DNA of 64,000 nucleotides. Source: Ecdyonurus torrentis. Its lineage: Eukaryota; Arthropoda; Insecta; Ephemeroptera; Heptageniidae. A program made the translations under genes and the position numbers. Below, piece by piece: positions 9,689-30,540 of the stretch. Under the pieces are notes generated by a model. That model was not told where the DNA came from, did not search any database, and worked only from the letters and a program-made list of their open reading frames with translations. Where the stretch lies: contig OX439137.1 of the NCBI GenBank assembly GCA_949318235.1, positions 24,830,922-24,894,921 on the forward strand. The letters are read 5' to 3'. Positions within the stretch are counted from its first letter, which is position 1. Every line of letters begins with the position of its first letter.

Positions 9689-12600
9689 ATGAGTGTTTCA
9701 AAGACATTAAAAATACGTAATTTACCACCAGATTTGTCAGATTTAGAGAAAACTGACTTATTAAAACATTTTGGAGCCCAAGAAGTGAAATGTATTGGTA
9801 CTAAAAACCCTACAGCGTTTGCAAAGTAAGCTAAAACAAAAATTTGCCATGGCATGCATGTGTTTTGTTTGTTGAAACTACACAATCAAAGTTCACTATT
9901 TTATTTCTATTTCCTTTAGGTTTGAAAGTGAAGAAGCTGCTAAAATAGCACTTAAACGACTTCATCAATTGGAGGTATTAGGATATAATTTAAATGTTGT
10001 GTACTGTCACACACAACCAAAAGATGGTGAAACTGTAGAAGCAGATGACAAAAATACAACCACAACCGCAAGGTAAATAAAATTAATTATGTATAACTCG
10101 TAATTAAAACCACATTTATGAAAATATTAATACATACAGAACAAAAACATTGATAAAGCATTTATTGTTACATACAGCGGTTCTAAGGATGATAAAGAGG
10201 ATGATGGATCCAAACGGTACGAGATGTTTCTGCAGAAATTAAATGCTTGGAGTTTAGGACTTGATTTAAGTCAACCTCCACCAGCTCATCTCAGGTAAAT
10301 ATATAAATAAAGTACATTGGATAGTTAAAAATATCTTATTATACACCGAATCAGGGCGTAAGGTATACAAATTCTTTTACCGGAGTGCTTAAGATATAGC
10401 TCCGTAGTCCGTAGCTCTCATAAGATAGCAATATTAAATTCTGAGCTTTTTAGTGTAGTGGAGCTCCTGTAAGCGCTGGCTTACTTTAAGCCTGCTGGAA
10501 GGTAATATATATATAATATTTGCATTTTTAAACACAAGTTTATTTTGTAACACCTGTATAGTAATGTCCAGGGTTGGACTGGCATATATTCAGGGGGCCT
10601 TGTCTGCGAATGGAGTGTAACACCGAGAGGTCTCTAAACAGGAGCGTTCTCATCTGCTATTGCGTACTAACTCTTATGGACAGTCCAAGCCTGGTTTTGT
10701 TTACCAGTTCTTAGTCTTTATAGTACAAATGTATATATTTTATGCAAGCTGTAATAATTAAATAAAAGAAAAATTAAAAATAATTTTTGGATATATAATA
10801 TATAATATTATGAAAAGAAAAATAGGGAATTTGCCTTGCCATGATGAATTCTGTTCCTGGGATGAAGATTTTGATCACACATTTAAAATAATTTTTTTTT
10901 ACGTGCATAAATGTTCTCATCACCTTGCACGCAGAAGCGTGCATAGGGCCGTGCATAGGGCCGTGCATAAGGCCGTGCATAGGGCCGTGCATAATGGCTT
11001 GAGACGAGACTTGAGACATATATATGGCATAATATATTTTTAAACCTCTATCCTCTATCTCCATTTTAGATTTTCAGTTGATGCTGCTGCCTGGCGCCAA
11101 CTCTCATTTGGTTTCTCTCTATCAAGTTATAGCTTCACGTTTGTCAAATATTTACATTCATTAAAAGATATTTTGAAGGCAACACCTCAATAAGCCCTCA
11201 GAACATCTTAAAATCAATATAAATATTTGTGTTAACTGTGCCATCAAAATCTTCCCCTCCCTATAAAAAAGTTTAAATAAGTCACCCAGTGACTGTGAAT
11301 TCACTAGAAAGAGATTTTGACTTGTCTACAATTTTATTCTACAGGTATCAATATCCACCACCTACAGTAGAAATACTTGCTAACATAGCAAGAGCCTTGT
11401 GTGCAGTGCCAAAATTCTATACCCAAGTTCTTCATCTAATGAACAAAATGAACTTACCTTCACCATTTCATGGAACATGTGAAGAACATAGAATTGCCAT
11501 GTCAAGATTATTTGGACATTCCAAGTCTGTGATACAAGAAGAACAGTTCATTGAGGTGCCAGCAAAACAGCCTATCACTGAAGGTGAAATAGTGATTGAT
11601 ATATTTCTGTATTGTTTGAGAAGAGAATGGTCAATTATGTGCTTGTTAGCTTCAGTTTTCAGATTTTGCACCAATTTGATAACTTTCAAACAATTCAGTA
11701 CACAGGACCTTAATATATTTTACCATTTTAATTAATTCAGCACGATTTTTTTTTTTTTTTTTCATGAGAATAACATTGCAAATTTAGTGTGTGTTTTTGA
11801 ATGGTAAAATATGTTATCGTGGTCCTGCGTACACTAGTTGATTTCATTGAAATTTGAAACCGTTTTAGTTTGAATAGGCCTAAAGATAATAAAGTCAGAA
11901 AACTAGCCATACAGATATATTGATAGTATGGTTAAAACAAAACATTAATTATATATTTGTGTAAACTAGCAAGGGCTTTACCACAGTAGTTCTATAGAGA
12001 GGTCGAGGTCTTACGTAGCAGTGTTATAGTTATAATATATGACAAAAGATCTCAGTGTTATGAACATTTTTATAACTATAATTCTGTGCCACATGAGACC
12101 TTGACCTCTGCCTTACTGTGGTAAGGCCCTTGCTGGTAATTCTATTGATCTCAACTATGATTTTTTTTCCTTAATTGATATTTGTTCAAACTATGCCATA
12201 ATATAGGTACTGTATTCAAGGTTTCTTATAAATTATTTAAGTTGATCCTTCATATTCCATAAAGTAAAGCTAATTTTTATAAATTGTTATGTTTCACAGA
12301 ATTAGAAATGCAACTAGGTTCTTCAACATCAGAATCAGAACTTGAAAGTGACACTGATGAACCAAAACTCAAAGAAATAATTCCTGAAAAGCGTCCTAGA
12401 CCACAGAAAAAACAAATAAAGAGACCTAGACTTGTTCTAAATCAACCAGAAAAACCTACACAAAAATCTAGCCAATCAGAATTCAGTATAGAACAAGTAT
12501 TTGAAGTGGCTAGTAGATCAGAACAAAAGAAAATTGAAATGAAATTAAGATTAGAAGAAGATGGAGAAGAAACGAAAGAAGGGAGCAGTAAAATTTCTGA

Positions 12601-14228
12601 ACAAGAATTAGAAACAGGATTTGGAATTCTATTTCCACCTGTACCTGAAAATTTACCTCAAGATGAAGTTAAAAATAAAGAGGAAGATTTAGATGGATCT
12701 TATATTTCAATTTCTCAACTTAAAGCCAATAGAATACCAGAAAGAGGTTGGTAGATCAACTACTAAAATTTCAAGAAAATCTCTTAATAAGTTTAATATG
12801 AAAAAAAAGGTCCCATTATGCTCATTCTCATAGTTTTATTTCAGTTTTAATAAGCTAGTCTAAAATGTTTCAAATTGAGCTATTTTTGCTATAATTTTAA
12901 TTAAGAATTATTTGGGGTGAATGTATTTTTTTTTCCTGTTTGCACCTGTAGTGATACAAACCTAACTTGTAAGTATTAGAATTTCATTTTTCCTAATTCA
13001 ATTACCTGTATTATTTTTCAGATCGTGAAGTACTGTCAGTATTTAGAGGCTACCAAGCTGGTGCCCCAACTTGCAGACTTTACATCAAGAACTTGTCTAA
13101 AACTGTCACTGAGAGAGACTTGCATTTCATATTTAGAGCTTTTCTAGGACACAAACCTACTGACAAGGAAGCTAATGAAATGTAAGAAATATTAATTAGT
13201 TGAAATACATTTTAATGATAAAGAAAAGGATAGAAAAACCAGCAAGGGCCTTACCACAGTAGAAGTTCTATGGAGAGGTCGAGGTCTTGCATGGCACAGT
13301 ATAATGTTATAAAAGTTTCTTTATAACTGAGAGCTTTCGTCATATGATAATGACATTATCAATCAAAAGAGAAAATTACTTGAGCACATCACTGAGCAGT
13401 GTCTTGTCTTGTCAGTGATGTGCTCAAGTAATTTTCTCTTTTGATTGATAATGTCATTATTATATGACCAAAGCTCTCAGTTATAAAGAAACTTTTATAA
13501 CATTATACTGTGCCATGCAAGACCTCGACCTGATCTCCATAGAACTTCTACTGTGGTAAGGCCCTTGCTGGTTTTTCTATCCTTTTCTTTATCATTGATC
13601 CTAACCGCGATGGTTTTTTCCTTAAATTGAAATACATTTTAAAATTAATAATACCAATCTGTATTTAATAACGTAACAGTAAAACACATAAATAGATTAG
13701 GAAAAAATTGAGTCTGGGAGATAGTAATGAGCCTAATGATTTTGGAATGATAGACACTGTGGTAGAAAAAATAATCTCTAGCCCAGGCCAATAAATACTA
13801 ATACCTGGGCTATTTTTTCTACCATGGCATCCCTGTCAGTCTAAACTCCTTGCTATCTCTTACTCCCCAGTTTTTTCTAGGTTATCTATGTGTTTTTCAG
13901 ATCAAATATTTTTACTATCAATCATCACATAGTTGATTTTTCCTTAATATTAAACAGTAAACAGTATACCAAATATTGAATTCAAATTATTTTCTTTGAC
14001 AAATAAATTATTAAAATAAAAATTGAATTTTGAATCCTTTTGTTTTTGATCTGCAGGTTTGATATCAGGTTGATGAAAGAAGGCCGTATGAAAGGTCAAG
14101 CCTTTGTTACTTATCCCTCAGTACCACAAGCAACCTCAGCATTGCATCAAACTAATGGCTACATACTCAAGGATAAACCCATGGTGGTACAGTTTGCAAG
14201 GTCTGCAAAGCCTAAGAATGCAGAATAA
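9689..14228 (+). CDS. RNPC3: U11/U12 snRNP 65K protein (RNA-binding region-containing protein 3)
   Basis: Minor-spliceosome protein that bridges the U11 and U12 snRNPs; RRM2 binds U12 snRNA. Seven exons: 9689-9825, 9920-10072, 10178-10294, 11345-11583, 12300-12746, 13022-13181 and 14057-14228. They join to 474 residues, in frame, with GT-AG junctions (exon 5 donor is GTTGGT). RRM1 is at about 5-78 (TLKIRNLPPDLSDLEKTDLL...KNPTAFAKFESEEAAKIALK). A conserved middle block follows (YQYPPPTVEILANIARAL...VPKFYTQVLHLMNKMNLPSPF), then an acidic/basic low-complexity region and the ETGFGILFPP motif. RRM2 is at the C-terminus (CRLYIKNLSKTVTERDLHFI...FDIRLMKEGRMKGQAFVTYP), ending in PMVVQFARSAKPK, as in the vertebrate protein, which is somewhat longer (about 517). 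Introns carry a palindromic MITE family and a 12-bp minisatellite. Confidence 0.95.
10295..11344 (+). other. RNPC3 intron 3 with minisatellite and hAT-like end
   Basis: Noncoding 1.05-kb intron. CAGGGTTGGACTGGCATAT at about 10569 resembles an hAT terminus (compare 24964 and 56579). A 12-bp minisatellite lies at about 10937-10993. Reading frames on both strands here come from the minisatellite. Confidence 0.6.
10937..10993. repeat. 12-bp minisatellite, about 4.7 units
   Basis: Unit CCGTGCATAGGG in tandem, with one A variant (CATAAGG). Lies in RNPC3 intron 3. It produces spurious repeat peptides in several frames. Confidence 0.85.
11965..12138. mobile_element. Foldback MITE family E (ACCAGCAAGG) in RNPC3 intron 4
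   Basis: Arms GCAAGGGCTTTACCACAGTA (left) and the inverted TACTGTGGTAAGGCCCTTGC (right), with a further inner pairing of GAGGTCGAGGTCTTAC and GAGACCTTGACCTC. Other members: 13220-13593, 21446-22100, 22597-22860, 36747-36967, and single arms at 4215 and 48580. Confidence 0.8.
13220..13593. mobile_element. Foldback MITE family E in RNPC3 intron 6, almost perfect hairpin
   Basis: About 374 bp. AAAGAAAAGGATAGAAAAAC at the left is mirrored by GTTTTTCTATCCTTTTCTTT at the right. Pairing continues through GCAAGGGCCTTACCACAGTA and an inner palindrome around GATGTGCTCAAGTAATTTTC. The near identity of the arms suggests a recent insertion or arm-to-arm conversion. Confidence 0.82.
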
Positions 14229-14253
14229 TTTAATTTGTAACTTTGTCTTTGTC

Positions 14254-14308
14254 AATAAATTTTGTATGTCTTTTATAACAAATTATTTCAATTCTTTATC
14301 ACAATAAA
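14254..14308 (+). other. RNPC3 polyadenylation signals
   Basis: AATAAA at 14254-14259, 26 bases after the stop codon, and a second at 14303-14308. Either could define a short 3' UTR. Confidence 0.5.
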
Positions 14309-15699
14309 CTCCAATTTTGTGACATGGTCCTCAGTCTAGACATTCCTAAATCAATTTAAAATAAAAAAGGGTTTATCCCAGCCTAAAAAATAAATAACAA
14401 CAAAAATAATAATAAATCGACAATGGAAATTGTTGGGATCTTTTGGTATGTCATAAAACTTGTGAGAATTGACTATGGATATGATTGCTATATTTATGTA
14501 GTAACGGTTCCTAAATATGAAAAACTAATTTTGTATCAATATCAATATGCAACTTTTTGTGCTCTCACACTTTACATATGCACCCAGCAGTGGCTTGAAC
14601 TTTTGCTTGGTAAGAATAGCATAGTCATAGTCACCACTTGATCATACCAGCTTGGTAAAAAGTATCACAGTGTTCAAGCTATGGGGGGAGGGGGAGGGGG
14701 GGGGGGGGTCTTCTATCCATATAATAAAATATCAAACAATTTTCATTATACATTTATTGTGAAACAAAAACATACACTCAAAATTTTATAAATTACAGTT
14801 CATTAACAAATCCATATTATTACAGATGTTAAAATTATGCAATTGTTTCCTATTTATAGTATGGCTAACAAGCTATTTAATGTGTGATTACTTAAAGCAT
14901 TATATAAGCATCAAAAATCTCTTTTAGAGATCATATACAGTATAATATACAGTTAAATATTTTGCATAATTTTAAAACATCTGTATTGTAATGAAACATG
15001 ATTACATCAGTCAAAAATAAAATTTCATTGTCTTGGATTATAATACTCTAATTTAATTTATATGACAACATTTAGCTATTTTTAGAGGAGAGTTTTTGGA
15101 GCATAATAAAGAAAAATACAGATTTTATCAATTTGAGAGAGAGAAAAAAAAGTTAACAATAGGCCTATTTATTAACGTTAGCGTTTTTTTTTTCTTTCTT
15201 TTTTTACTTAAGGTACATTTACATATTCATTTGTGTATTGTAACAATACGGAGTGAATTGTCACCTAGCCATGTATTATGTGGATAATTATTTTGCTGCT
15301 CAGTTATACAACCAATAAATGAATACAAGAATGTATCTTTACTTCATTAATTCAATAATGAGGCAGACATATCGCTCAGGGGTAGAACTGGTTTTGACTT
15401 TCATGCCGTGGCATAAATGAGGGGAAAAAAAGGTAAGTTATAGAAAGGCCTAAAGTTAATTAAAATTATTTTGCCACGACAAGTCACACCATGTCTATAT
15501 AGCCTCACTTCTACCCCTCGCTTAATTGATGGAAAATATATTGGAATTTTAGAAAGTTTATAAATTAATTTACTCCCATGTTTTTGCTCTTGATGGCATA
15601 CTTTTTTTTTTTTTTTTTTTTTTTTAATTATGCCCTTTACATTTTCCATACATATTCAACAATGCAATTCTCCTCTCCCCCTTTTCTATTGCAAGTAAT

Positions 15700-15820
15700 G
15701 ATGTTCATAAACCCTGTTTTCTTGCTCCAAAAAATGTGCAATTTAATTTAAAATACATTGGGTGGTCAATTTTTTTTTTTTTTTTTTCCTGGAGCACAAA
15801 TAACAGGGGTTACGAACATC
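15700..15820. mobile_element. Short foldback repeat family D (GTAAACCCTGTT)
   Basis: Left arm GATGTTCATAAACCCTGTTT, then CTTGCTCCAAAAAATGTGCA; right arm GGAGCACAAATAACAGGG, then GTTACGAACATC. Related copies at about 4985-5060 and 47352-47464. No coding capacity. Confidence 0.65.
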
Positions 15821-17475
15821 ATTAATGTCATCATATTATTATTAAAATAACCATTGTTGTCATAGATATTGTAATGTGTGACTATAATATAAATGACTAC
15901 AATATATTTTTTAAAACATACACAAGGACTTTTACAAAAATTTAGATTAATGAACAGTACGATACATGGACATTCATTATATATTTATCATCTGACTAGG
16001 GATATATTTTTTTAGAATATTTGAAATTTGAACAAAACTTTATATATATAAAAGAACTTAAATTCGAGATCTCTATTTCTGGTGCTTAAATTATTTTTTT
16101 ATTTAATAATTTTGAGATCCACTTTTGTTATATTTCTAAATAATTAACATAAGATTCTTTGTTGACCAGATAGTAAATGACTTCTTCCATATGGAAATAA
16201 ATAATGGAAATAATATATTTAACAAAACAATTTAAGGTTGTTCTTGTCATTTGAAATTTATACATACATATTAATTAAAAAGTTTCAGATTTTTTTAGAA
16301 AGTTTTTATGGCATTTTTTGGTTTTAAAAAGCAAAGTTTTGATGAAACGATGTACACCAAAAATATCTTGAATTGGTTGGTTGCAACATATTATACCTAT
16401 AATTTAATTCTTTAATTTTCTGCTCTTTAGCATTGTTAGAATTTGATTTCAAAGATAAAATATAATTTTTGGTATACATCCAACAAGGATTTGATAATGG
16501 ACACTTCACTAAAATTAAAAGTGACTTCCTGAAAAGAGAAATAAGTGACTGTGTATGACATGCTCTGTGCCATGTTCTTAAAATTGTGTTAACCCTTATG
16601 TATCATTCACTTGGTACTTAATTTTGATGTCCATCAATAGATACACAAAGTTGCAACAATATTGTTGCATTTATGTTATTAAGAATGGGACTCTTTCAAG
16701 TGGGATACCAACAAATACTGATAGATTCATATAAATGGTTGCATTTGTTTGCATTGGTGTAGCTCCTTTTGTTAATATTCATCAATAAAGATGCATGTGA
16801 AAAGGTCCATAAGTTTATATCAGCGCATCTCAGTCTGTTGGTATCCATCAGTTTCCCAGGTATATGTATACATATGTGAAGGGTGAAAAATTCCAGTAAT
16901 CACCAGTTTCTATAAATATCCATTGACGAAACTTCAATTTTACATGCCAGGTCAAGACACATCCTAAAGACTTCAAGGTCACAAGCTCAAGGTCAACACT
17001 TAAAACATTACCAACAACTAAAACAACAACCAACAACAATTACCAGCAAAACTTTCAGCCCTCTCGCTTTGCAGATTTGAACATAAAGCAAAATTTATTT
17101 TATAATATTATGTGTACATAGCCTGAATATAAAATTTGATAGAACAAACAAACATAATGTGCTACCATAGCCTTATAAATTGAGTGACAAAAATTATAGT
17201 AGGAATGTGCAAACAACAAATAAAATTACAATAAGAAACATAACAATTATAAAAAATGGAATATAAACAGATACATTAGAAAACCAATCTTACTGGTGTC
17301 AAACGTTCTACTTCTTTTAGTTAACCTATGTAAGAGAATAATATATAAATAATAAAGAGATAAAAACATTGCATTTGAGATAATTTTATGAAAGGGAAAA
17401 ATCATAATTGCTTCTTACATAGAATTTTATACTGAAAATTTATGTTTCACCATACCTTATCAAAACACAATAGTA

Positions 17476-17704
17476 TATCGATGCTGTTGAGGTTAAACCA
17501 CACTTCTACTTTTAGCTGATTTGCTTACTTTCACACATCAACATTTATCTTGGTATCCATAGAAACACACATCTACATAGGAAAACTGGTGTATTACACC
17601 TGGTGTTGCAATAAATGTAGATGGCTATCGGGACAAACGTAGATGCTTGAAAGTAAGCAAACCCACTTAAAGTAAAAATGTAGTTTAGCCACAACAGTAT
17701 CGAT
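17476..17704. mobile_element. Palindromic MITE family A, uninterrupted copy
   Basis: About 229 bp. Starts TATCGATGCTGTTG and ends CAACAGTATCGAT. Inner arms TTTGCTTACTTTCACAC and AAAGTAAGCAAA pair. Serves as the empty-site reference for the nested copy at 5467-6186. Confidence 0.8.
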
Positions 17705-17882
17705 TTTTTCGATATACATTTGTTATATATATATTTTTTTTAATATATTTTTATACTCTTAACTGAACCACTGGCTAACATCCAGGTACCTGTTAAACTC
17801 AGGTAAGGTCGTACTTTCTACAATGTTAAACAAGTGAGCCTCTTTAATAAATATAGCTACAGCCAGTATGCAAGTTTATACC

Positions 17883-17933
<51 letters not shown>

Positions 17934-19438
17934 AATAGCTAAAAGAGTAAATAAATACATAGTACAAAAGACTGTTTAAAAAGCAATTAATATCCTCTTT
18001 TTTATTATTATTATTATATAGGTACTGTATCAGAATAAAATTACCTTGTATATAGGCTATAATATATGAGTGCAAATAAAAAAAAAGTATTGCAAGCAAA
18101 ATTAAGTTATACAGTAATTATACAGTAAAGGAAATTTCTTATATTTGTATACTTTCTTTTATATGGAGTAAATTACTAAAATATTTGAAATAAATTAATT
18201 TGATCAATTTAATAATAAAATAATAGTGGAATGTTAATTTCAATACTTATATCAGACCTAACTGTGAAAGAGATATTTCATTGGTTTAATTTTTTAGACC
18301 ATATTTGCTATTGTGAGGTATTTTTAATACAATAATTTTATTATTTTTTGGAGGGATTATAGTATTTTTCTTGAAACTAACTACAATACTAATAGATAAA
18401 TAATAAAATTGATTTGGTATAACAATAAAAGGATTAACAGATAAAATGTTTGTGTACATACATTTAAATGTGAGAACAAGTTTAAAAAAAAAAAAAAAAA
18501 AAAAGGAATCCCCATGAAGTTTTTTTTTTCTTATCAAACATACAATTATTATTGTCTTTGAGTACAATTCTCACATTTTTTGGAATGTAATTTTTTCGAA
18601 TATTTTACATAAAAATAGAAATTGTCAATACTTTAGGTGTAAACGATGCTTGCCTCTTTATTAAATATATTTAAACCAAGCTAATGTACCAAAAAGCTCA
18701 AGGTATAATTTTTAAATTTCAACACTAAAATAAGCCATTTCTTTTTCAATAATGCATACTATTTATTATTTGTTACTTTAAGTAAGTAATCTTTAGGCTA
18801 ATGATACTTCAGTAATGAAATCTGATGGTTATTTTAAAGGAAGCATAAAATTTTGCTGAATAAATTTAATAGGCAAACTACAAAACCTATTGTTGGAAAA
18901 ATATACAAATTCTCTCCTACAAAGTACGGGAGAAAATCAACATTTTTTTTTTTTTTGGTGATTATATTTTATTTTGGACCTACAAATTATTCTCCAACCT
19001 ATACTCTTGTATGATTGTAATGATTTTATGATAATTATTATTTGATTTTTTTTGGTATAAATTAAAATTCTTTGACTTTTGAAGCTATCAATTTTATGTC
19101 TGAAAACTAAAAATTTCTCATTATTAGTTATCTTGCAAAATTAAAATTTTTAAATTCTATTTTAAGTTTCTCTCAATTTAATATTTTATAAATAAAACTG
19201 AAAAATTCCAAGTTTATAATATCAAAATGGTGTATTACTTGTGATTTTATTACCTACTATATACCTATTTTCAATTATGTTCCACGTTAATTGCATTTTT
19301 TTTCCATCATTGGTGTATATTCTTTAAAACAACTATATATATATATTTTTTTTTTGTCTATATAAAAAAATGTAAATTTGACTTCATGGGGATTATTCTA
19401 GTAACTAAAAGTGCAAAAAGCGAGTAGATAAAATAAAT

Positions 19439-26424
<6,986 letters not shown>

Positions 26425-27667
26425 ATTTAAAGCCTTAAATTACTATTTTTTCACCAAAACGTCAGCAATCGCTGATTACGAGATCGCCATCACCTGTTTT
26501 TGACACTTTTTTGCCAACTTGATTAAAATTTTAGTTATACTTGATAAGCTTTAAAAGGACTAAAAAGTTGCATAAAAATGATTTAATTTCATATTCCAAT
26601 CAATTTAAAAGCTTAATTATACCTTTATTCTAGATTTTAATATAAAAATAATGCAAAATAAAATCAATAAAATTCTGGTATGTTGGTACTTTTAAAAGCG
26701 CGCTAAAATTCTGTTTATGTTTGAAAATTTGTTTTGTCATTTTAGATTCTTTATTTATTCATGGATCATGGATATTACAAATTACAATTAGAGTTCATCG
26801 GTTTGAGCTTTGATGCCATATATGAGCATATAGGAAATAGGATCGTTCAAAAAAGAAAAGCACCACCATATCATCAGCCTCGATCATGTTTATCTTAGAG
26901 GTGTTGGGTGTCGGCTGAGATGTCGATACAGTGTTCTTGGGGCTACAAAAAGTGTCTGCAGAGTTGGAGGAAGATATATGGAATTGACATTATTGCATTA
27001 TTGCTCAAAAGGATCATTAAAAAGGCAAAGCCCATCGAGTTGATGGCGTTTGCCTTTTTAATTATGCTTTTGAGCAATTAATTGCATCAATATGTTTGTG
27101 TTTGTAACTTTGACATGTCTGTACAATTTTTCTTGCTCAATAAATATATTATTGATTTCATTGCAAATAAGCCTATATTGTGTATCATTACTAATTTATA
27201 ATGTATCATGGACTTAATTAACACTTACACTTAATTTTATTATATATTATATCTAATTTAGTTTTATTTTTCCTAAGAAGTAAAGTATTGAGTCATTGAC
27301 TCTCACCATAAACACGACTAATTTTCTTGTCTGAGCAGGCAGTAATAAGTTCAGTTAAATTGGCTTTCACTAATTTTAGAACTATACTTATGTTGTTAAT
27401 AAACATTTACCTATATACAAAAGTTGTTAGATTAGTGGGTAAGCTCAAAACAGCAGTCCTTCTTATCCCTTTTCTTATCACAGCGATCAGAGTTGGGCCT
27501 GTGCTAATTTTATGGATGCTATCCCAGGGGCGGAACCTAATTAAGAGCAATAAGAAACCACCGCTGTCCTGGGCTTTACAACTTCTAGTATGCATAAATT
27601 AAAATACATACAAAAACTATTTTTCAATTAATTTTTGTCCATTATGTAAAATAATAATTTTTTTAGA

Positions 27668-27735
27668 CCATATGTACACTCCTCTCAAATAAATCTGACC
27701 GCAGCGCAGATTTATTCAGGAGTAGTGTACATATA
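27668..27735. repeat. Short palindrome (TACACTCCTCxCAAATAAATCTGAC family)
   Basis: TATGTACACTCCTCTCAAAT pairs loosely with ATTCAGGAGTAGTGTACATA around a CAGCGCAG centre. A larger related copy lies at 36240-36360. Confidence 0.5.
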
Positions 27736-28814
27736 TCATCTCATTTGTATGGGTATATTAATGACGACAAAATGAAAGACAGCATTCAAATTGAATGAAA
27801 AAAAAGTTTATTATTATTTTATACCAGTACACAGAATGCCAACTGACAAATAACATTCACACACCAAACATTATTTAAACATTTAATGATTATATAATAT
27901 TTTAATTTTTATATTTTATTTATTTATAAATCACAAATAAATCTTACACTGGAAAAAAAAGAAGTTAATATGCTTTATACAAAACATGTTTTTGAACTAT
28001 CCTGCAGTAAAAATAAATTTTCATTGAAATATATTTATGTGCAATCCTAACGATTTACACACACCTGAATTTTAATTTTCTCAAACATTTATTATTATTA
28101 TCATTTTTGCTACCTTGGCAAGATGAAGCTTTATTAAGTTTCTCTTAAATTTTATTTTATTTTTTACATATATTATATGAATATAATGCACTCTGTAATT
28201 AATATTTGGTTTCAGAAATAACTTTGATTCTTTACGTTTGTTCAATTATGAAGAGTTATTATAGATTTAGTACATTAAAATTTATGCTTGTATGTATTTA
28301 ATTTTTATAGAGCACATATAAATAAAGACACCTGATATAAATTATGTATATAAAAAAAACTTCTCTCAAATAAACTTTTTTACAACCAATTAGCTTGCAG
28401 GAAAAAAAAAAATAACTAATCAATGAGAAGTATCTTCCTTTTTAATTTATTCCTATACTATTTCAGTAATTTTACATACATATATTTTGTATAAATCACA
28501 CACATAATATAAAGTTTGTTTTATATATACGCATCTACTATATGGTACTGTAAAAAATGGTGCAAATTTTATTTTCTAATCCTACATCTTAAAACATGAC
28601 GACACATTAAAAAAAATGCTTTCATAAAACAAATAGGAACAGCATTTTTTTTTCTCAATTTATATTGAAGAGGATTATGTATAGCAATATTCACTTTTAA
28701 CAAAAAAAAAAAAGAATAATAATTATGAAAACTTGCAATTTATATGGGCAGTGTTTTTGGTTACTGGCTTAGCTCATACATTTTGTACACCATATTATAG
28801 AATTTAAATTAATA

Positions 28815-29251
28815 TCGCCCTTGTTACGTCCATATAGGGTGTACTTGCATTTTGATACTTTTTTGCAAAGGGCGTTTTCGCATTTGGCTACATTCGATGC
28901 TGAACTCGCATCTGCCATAAGCTAAAAACAAATCGATGGCTCCGAGGAAAACTGAACTATCTATAGTCTCCGCGCGCCTCAAATTTGGAACATCTGCGCT
29001 CTCCGCCTCTCCCGACTTTGAAGCATCTCTTACCAGTGCTCCATTACAGATGCTTCAAATTTGGGAGACGCGGAGAGCGCAGATGTTCCAAATTTGAGGC
29101 GCGCGGAGACTATAGATAGTTCAGTTTTCCGCGGAGCCATCGAAATGTAAGTATACCCTTTAGTGCACTGGATACTGGATAAAAATGCAAGTGCACCTTT
29201 TGTAAGATGACCTTGAAATGCAAATACGTTCTTTGGCCACAACAAGGGCGA
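28815..29251. mobile_element. TA-flanked foldback element with long internal palindrome
   Basis: Termini TCGCCCTTGTT and AACAAGGGCGA, with TA on each side (28813-28814, 29252-29253). The inner arms are about 100 bases each and almost perfect (ACTATAGATAGTTCAGTTTT on the right matches AAAACTGAACTATCTATAGT on the left; CGCGCGCCTCAAATTTGGAA also pairs). Probably a Tc1/mariner-type MITE. The 82-residue frame on the minus strand lies within the palindrome and is not a gene. Confidence 0.7.
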
Positions 29252-30540
29252 TATACATGTTAGATTAGGATCGACCATAATTATAATATATCCTTATCCT
29301 TAAATACATATATCACTAGTGGGGCAATGATTGATGGCTACACCTGTAATATAAATTGTATAAAAACTTTACACAACATAATCATTTATTTAAAAAAAAA
29401 TTGCACTGTGCATTAGTATTAAGATATACTTTTGCAGCACAGAAAAGTGAAAACTTATTATAATGTAAATGACAGTAAAATACTTTTATTTTAATTTTAT
29501 TAATATTAATAATAAAAAAAAAAAAAAAAAAAATGAAAATTCTTTTAGGTTTATATTTAAAATAATAATTATGTTTGGAAAAACAATTTTAAATTAAAAC
29601 TGATATTATTCCTCATTCTAATTTTTTTCTTTCTTTTTCTTTCTCTTGTATCCTTAATCTGTTTATTCATATATTTCTTTACAACTGATTTAAATTAACA
29701 AATTTATTTGGTTTGAACATTTGAAAGCAAAAAGTTTTAAACAATAAGTTGTCAGTGATATATAATCACATAATTTTATGTAATCCTATTTCCATGTCCA
29801 AGTTATACGATGTTTGTGATTTTTTTTCTTACAATTTTCTACCACTTTACTACTTCAAAAGTATAGTGTAGTTACAATATATTTTTTTTATATCTTAATG
29901 TAGCATTTCTATTAAAACATAGAAAATTTATACAAATGTTTTTCTTAAAAATTTAATTAATATTTATTTTGCCAATTATTATTATTATTTCAATTCCACA
30001 TCAACACACGACACATATCATATTATGTACGTATATGCTTTGCAAATATTCTATATTTTTATTTATAAAAATGAAATAATATTATATTATAATTATTCAA
30101 GTGAAATTACATTATGTATGAAAATATTAGAATAAAAAAATTATTTATAGGGTCACCAACAATAATTAATTTTTTTCTTTATTTTTTTCCTCATTCAAGA
30201 GAATTTCTCTTTCTTGGATAAAATTTGACCCTTGATATGCAAAAGACAAATGAGAGAGTAAATTAGGTGTAAATCTACTCTTGCTAAGAATATTTTTATA
30301 GCAATCAAAAGTAGACAAAATTCCATCTAATTAACTTCTCATTTAGATTTAGCATGATCTGTATTTGTTAAAAAATAAATCCAGCATTCAAAAATTAACA
30401 ACATAACAAAAGTCAATATTAAAAAATTAATATTTAAAGCCAATATCCAAAACGAGGGGAAAAAAATTATTAAAAATTATTAGGACACTTTAAATATTAA
30501 GTGCAAGTAATAATTTCAATTCCAAAACATTTTTCATATC

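Larger units (their letters stand above)
14309..19438. other. Convergent intergenic region RNPC3-ICA1
   Basis: 5.1 kb, AT-rich. No convincing exon on either strand; the open frames are short and compositionally biased. Contents: an interrupted G-tract (14684-14708), a GTTCATAAACCCTGTT-family foldback (15700-15820), a repeat sharing words with 23750-23950 (ATCAGTTTC, TTAATATTCATTGAC-like, GCATGTGAAAAGG) at about 16640-16930, a family A MITE (17476-17704), a T-run of about 45 (17884-17928) and an A-run at 18482-18503. The ICA1 3' UTR lies in its right part; a reverse-strand AATAAA at 19246-19251 is a candidate signal. Confidence 0.55.

Noticed and set aside
9619..9885. 88-residue minus-strand frame over the RNPC3 start
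   Set aside because: Antisense shadow of RNPC3 exon 1.
10937..10993. CRISPR-like short repeats
   Set aside because: Direct tandem units with no spacers, in a eukaryotic intron.
10774..11064. Open frames on both strands rich in MHGP or RAVH repeats
   Set aside because: They are translations of a 12-bp minisatellite inside RNPC3 intron 3.
29030..29278. 82-residue minus-strand frame
   Set aside because: Lies inside a foldback element and has no family features.
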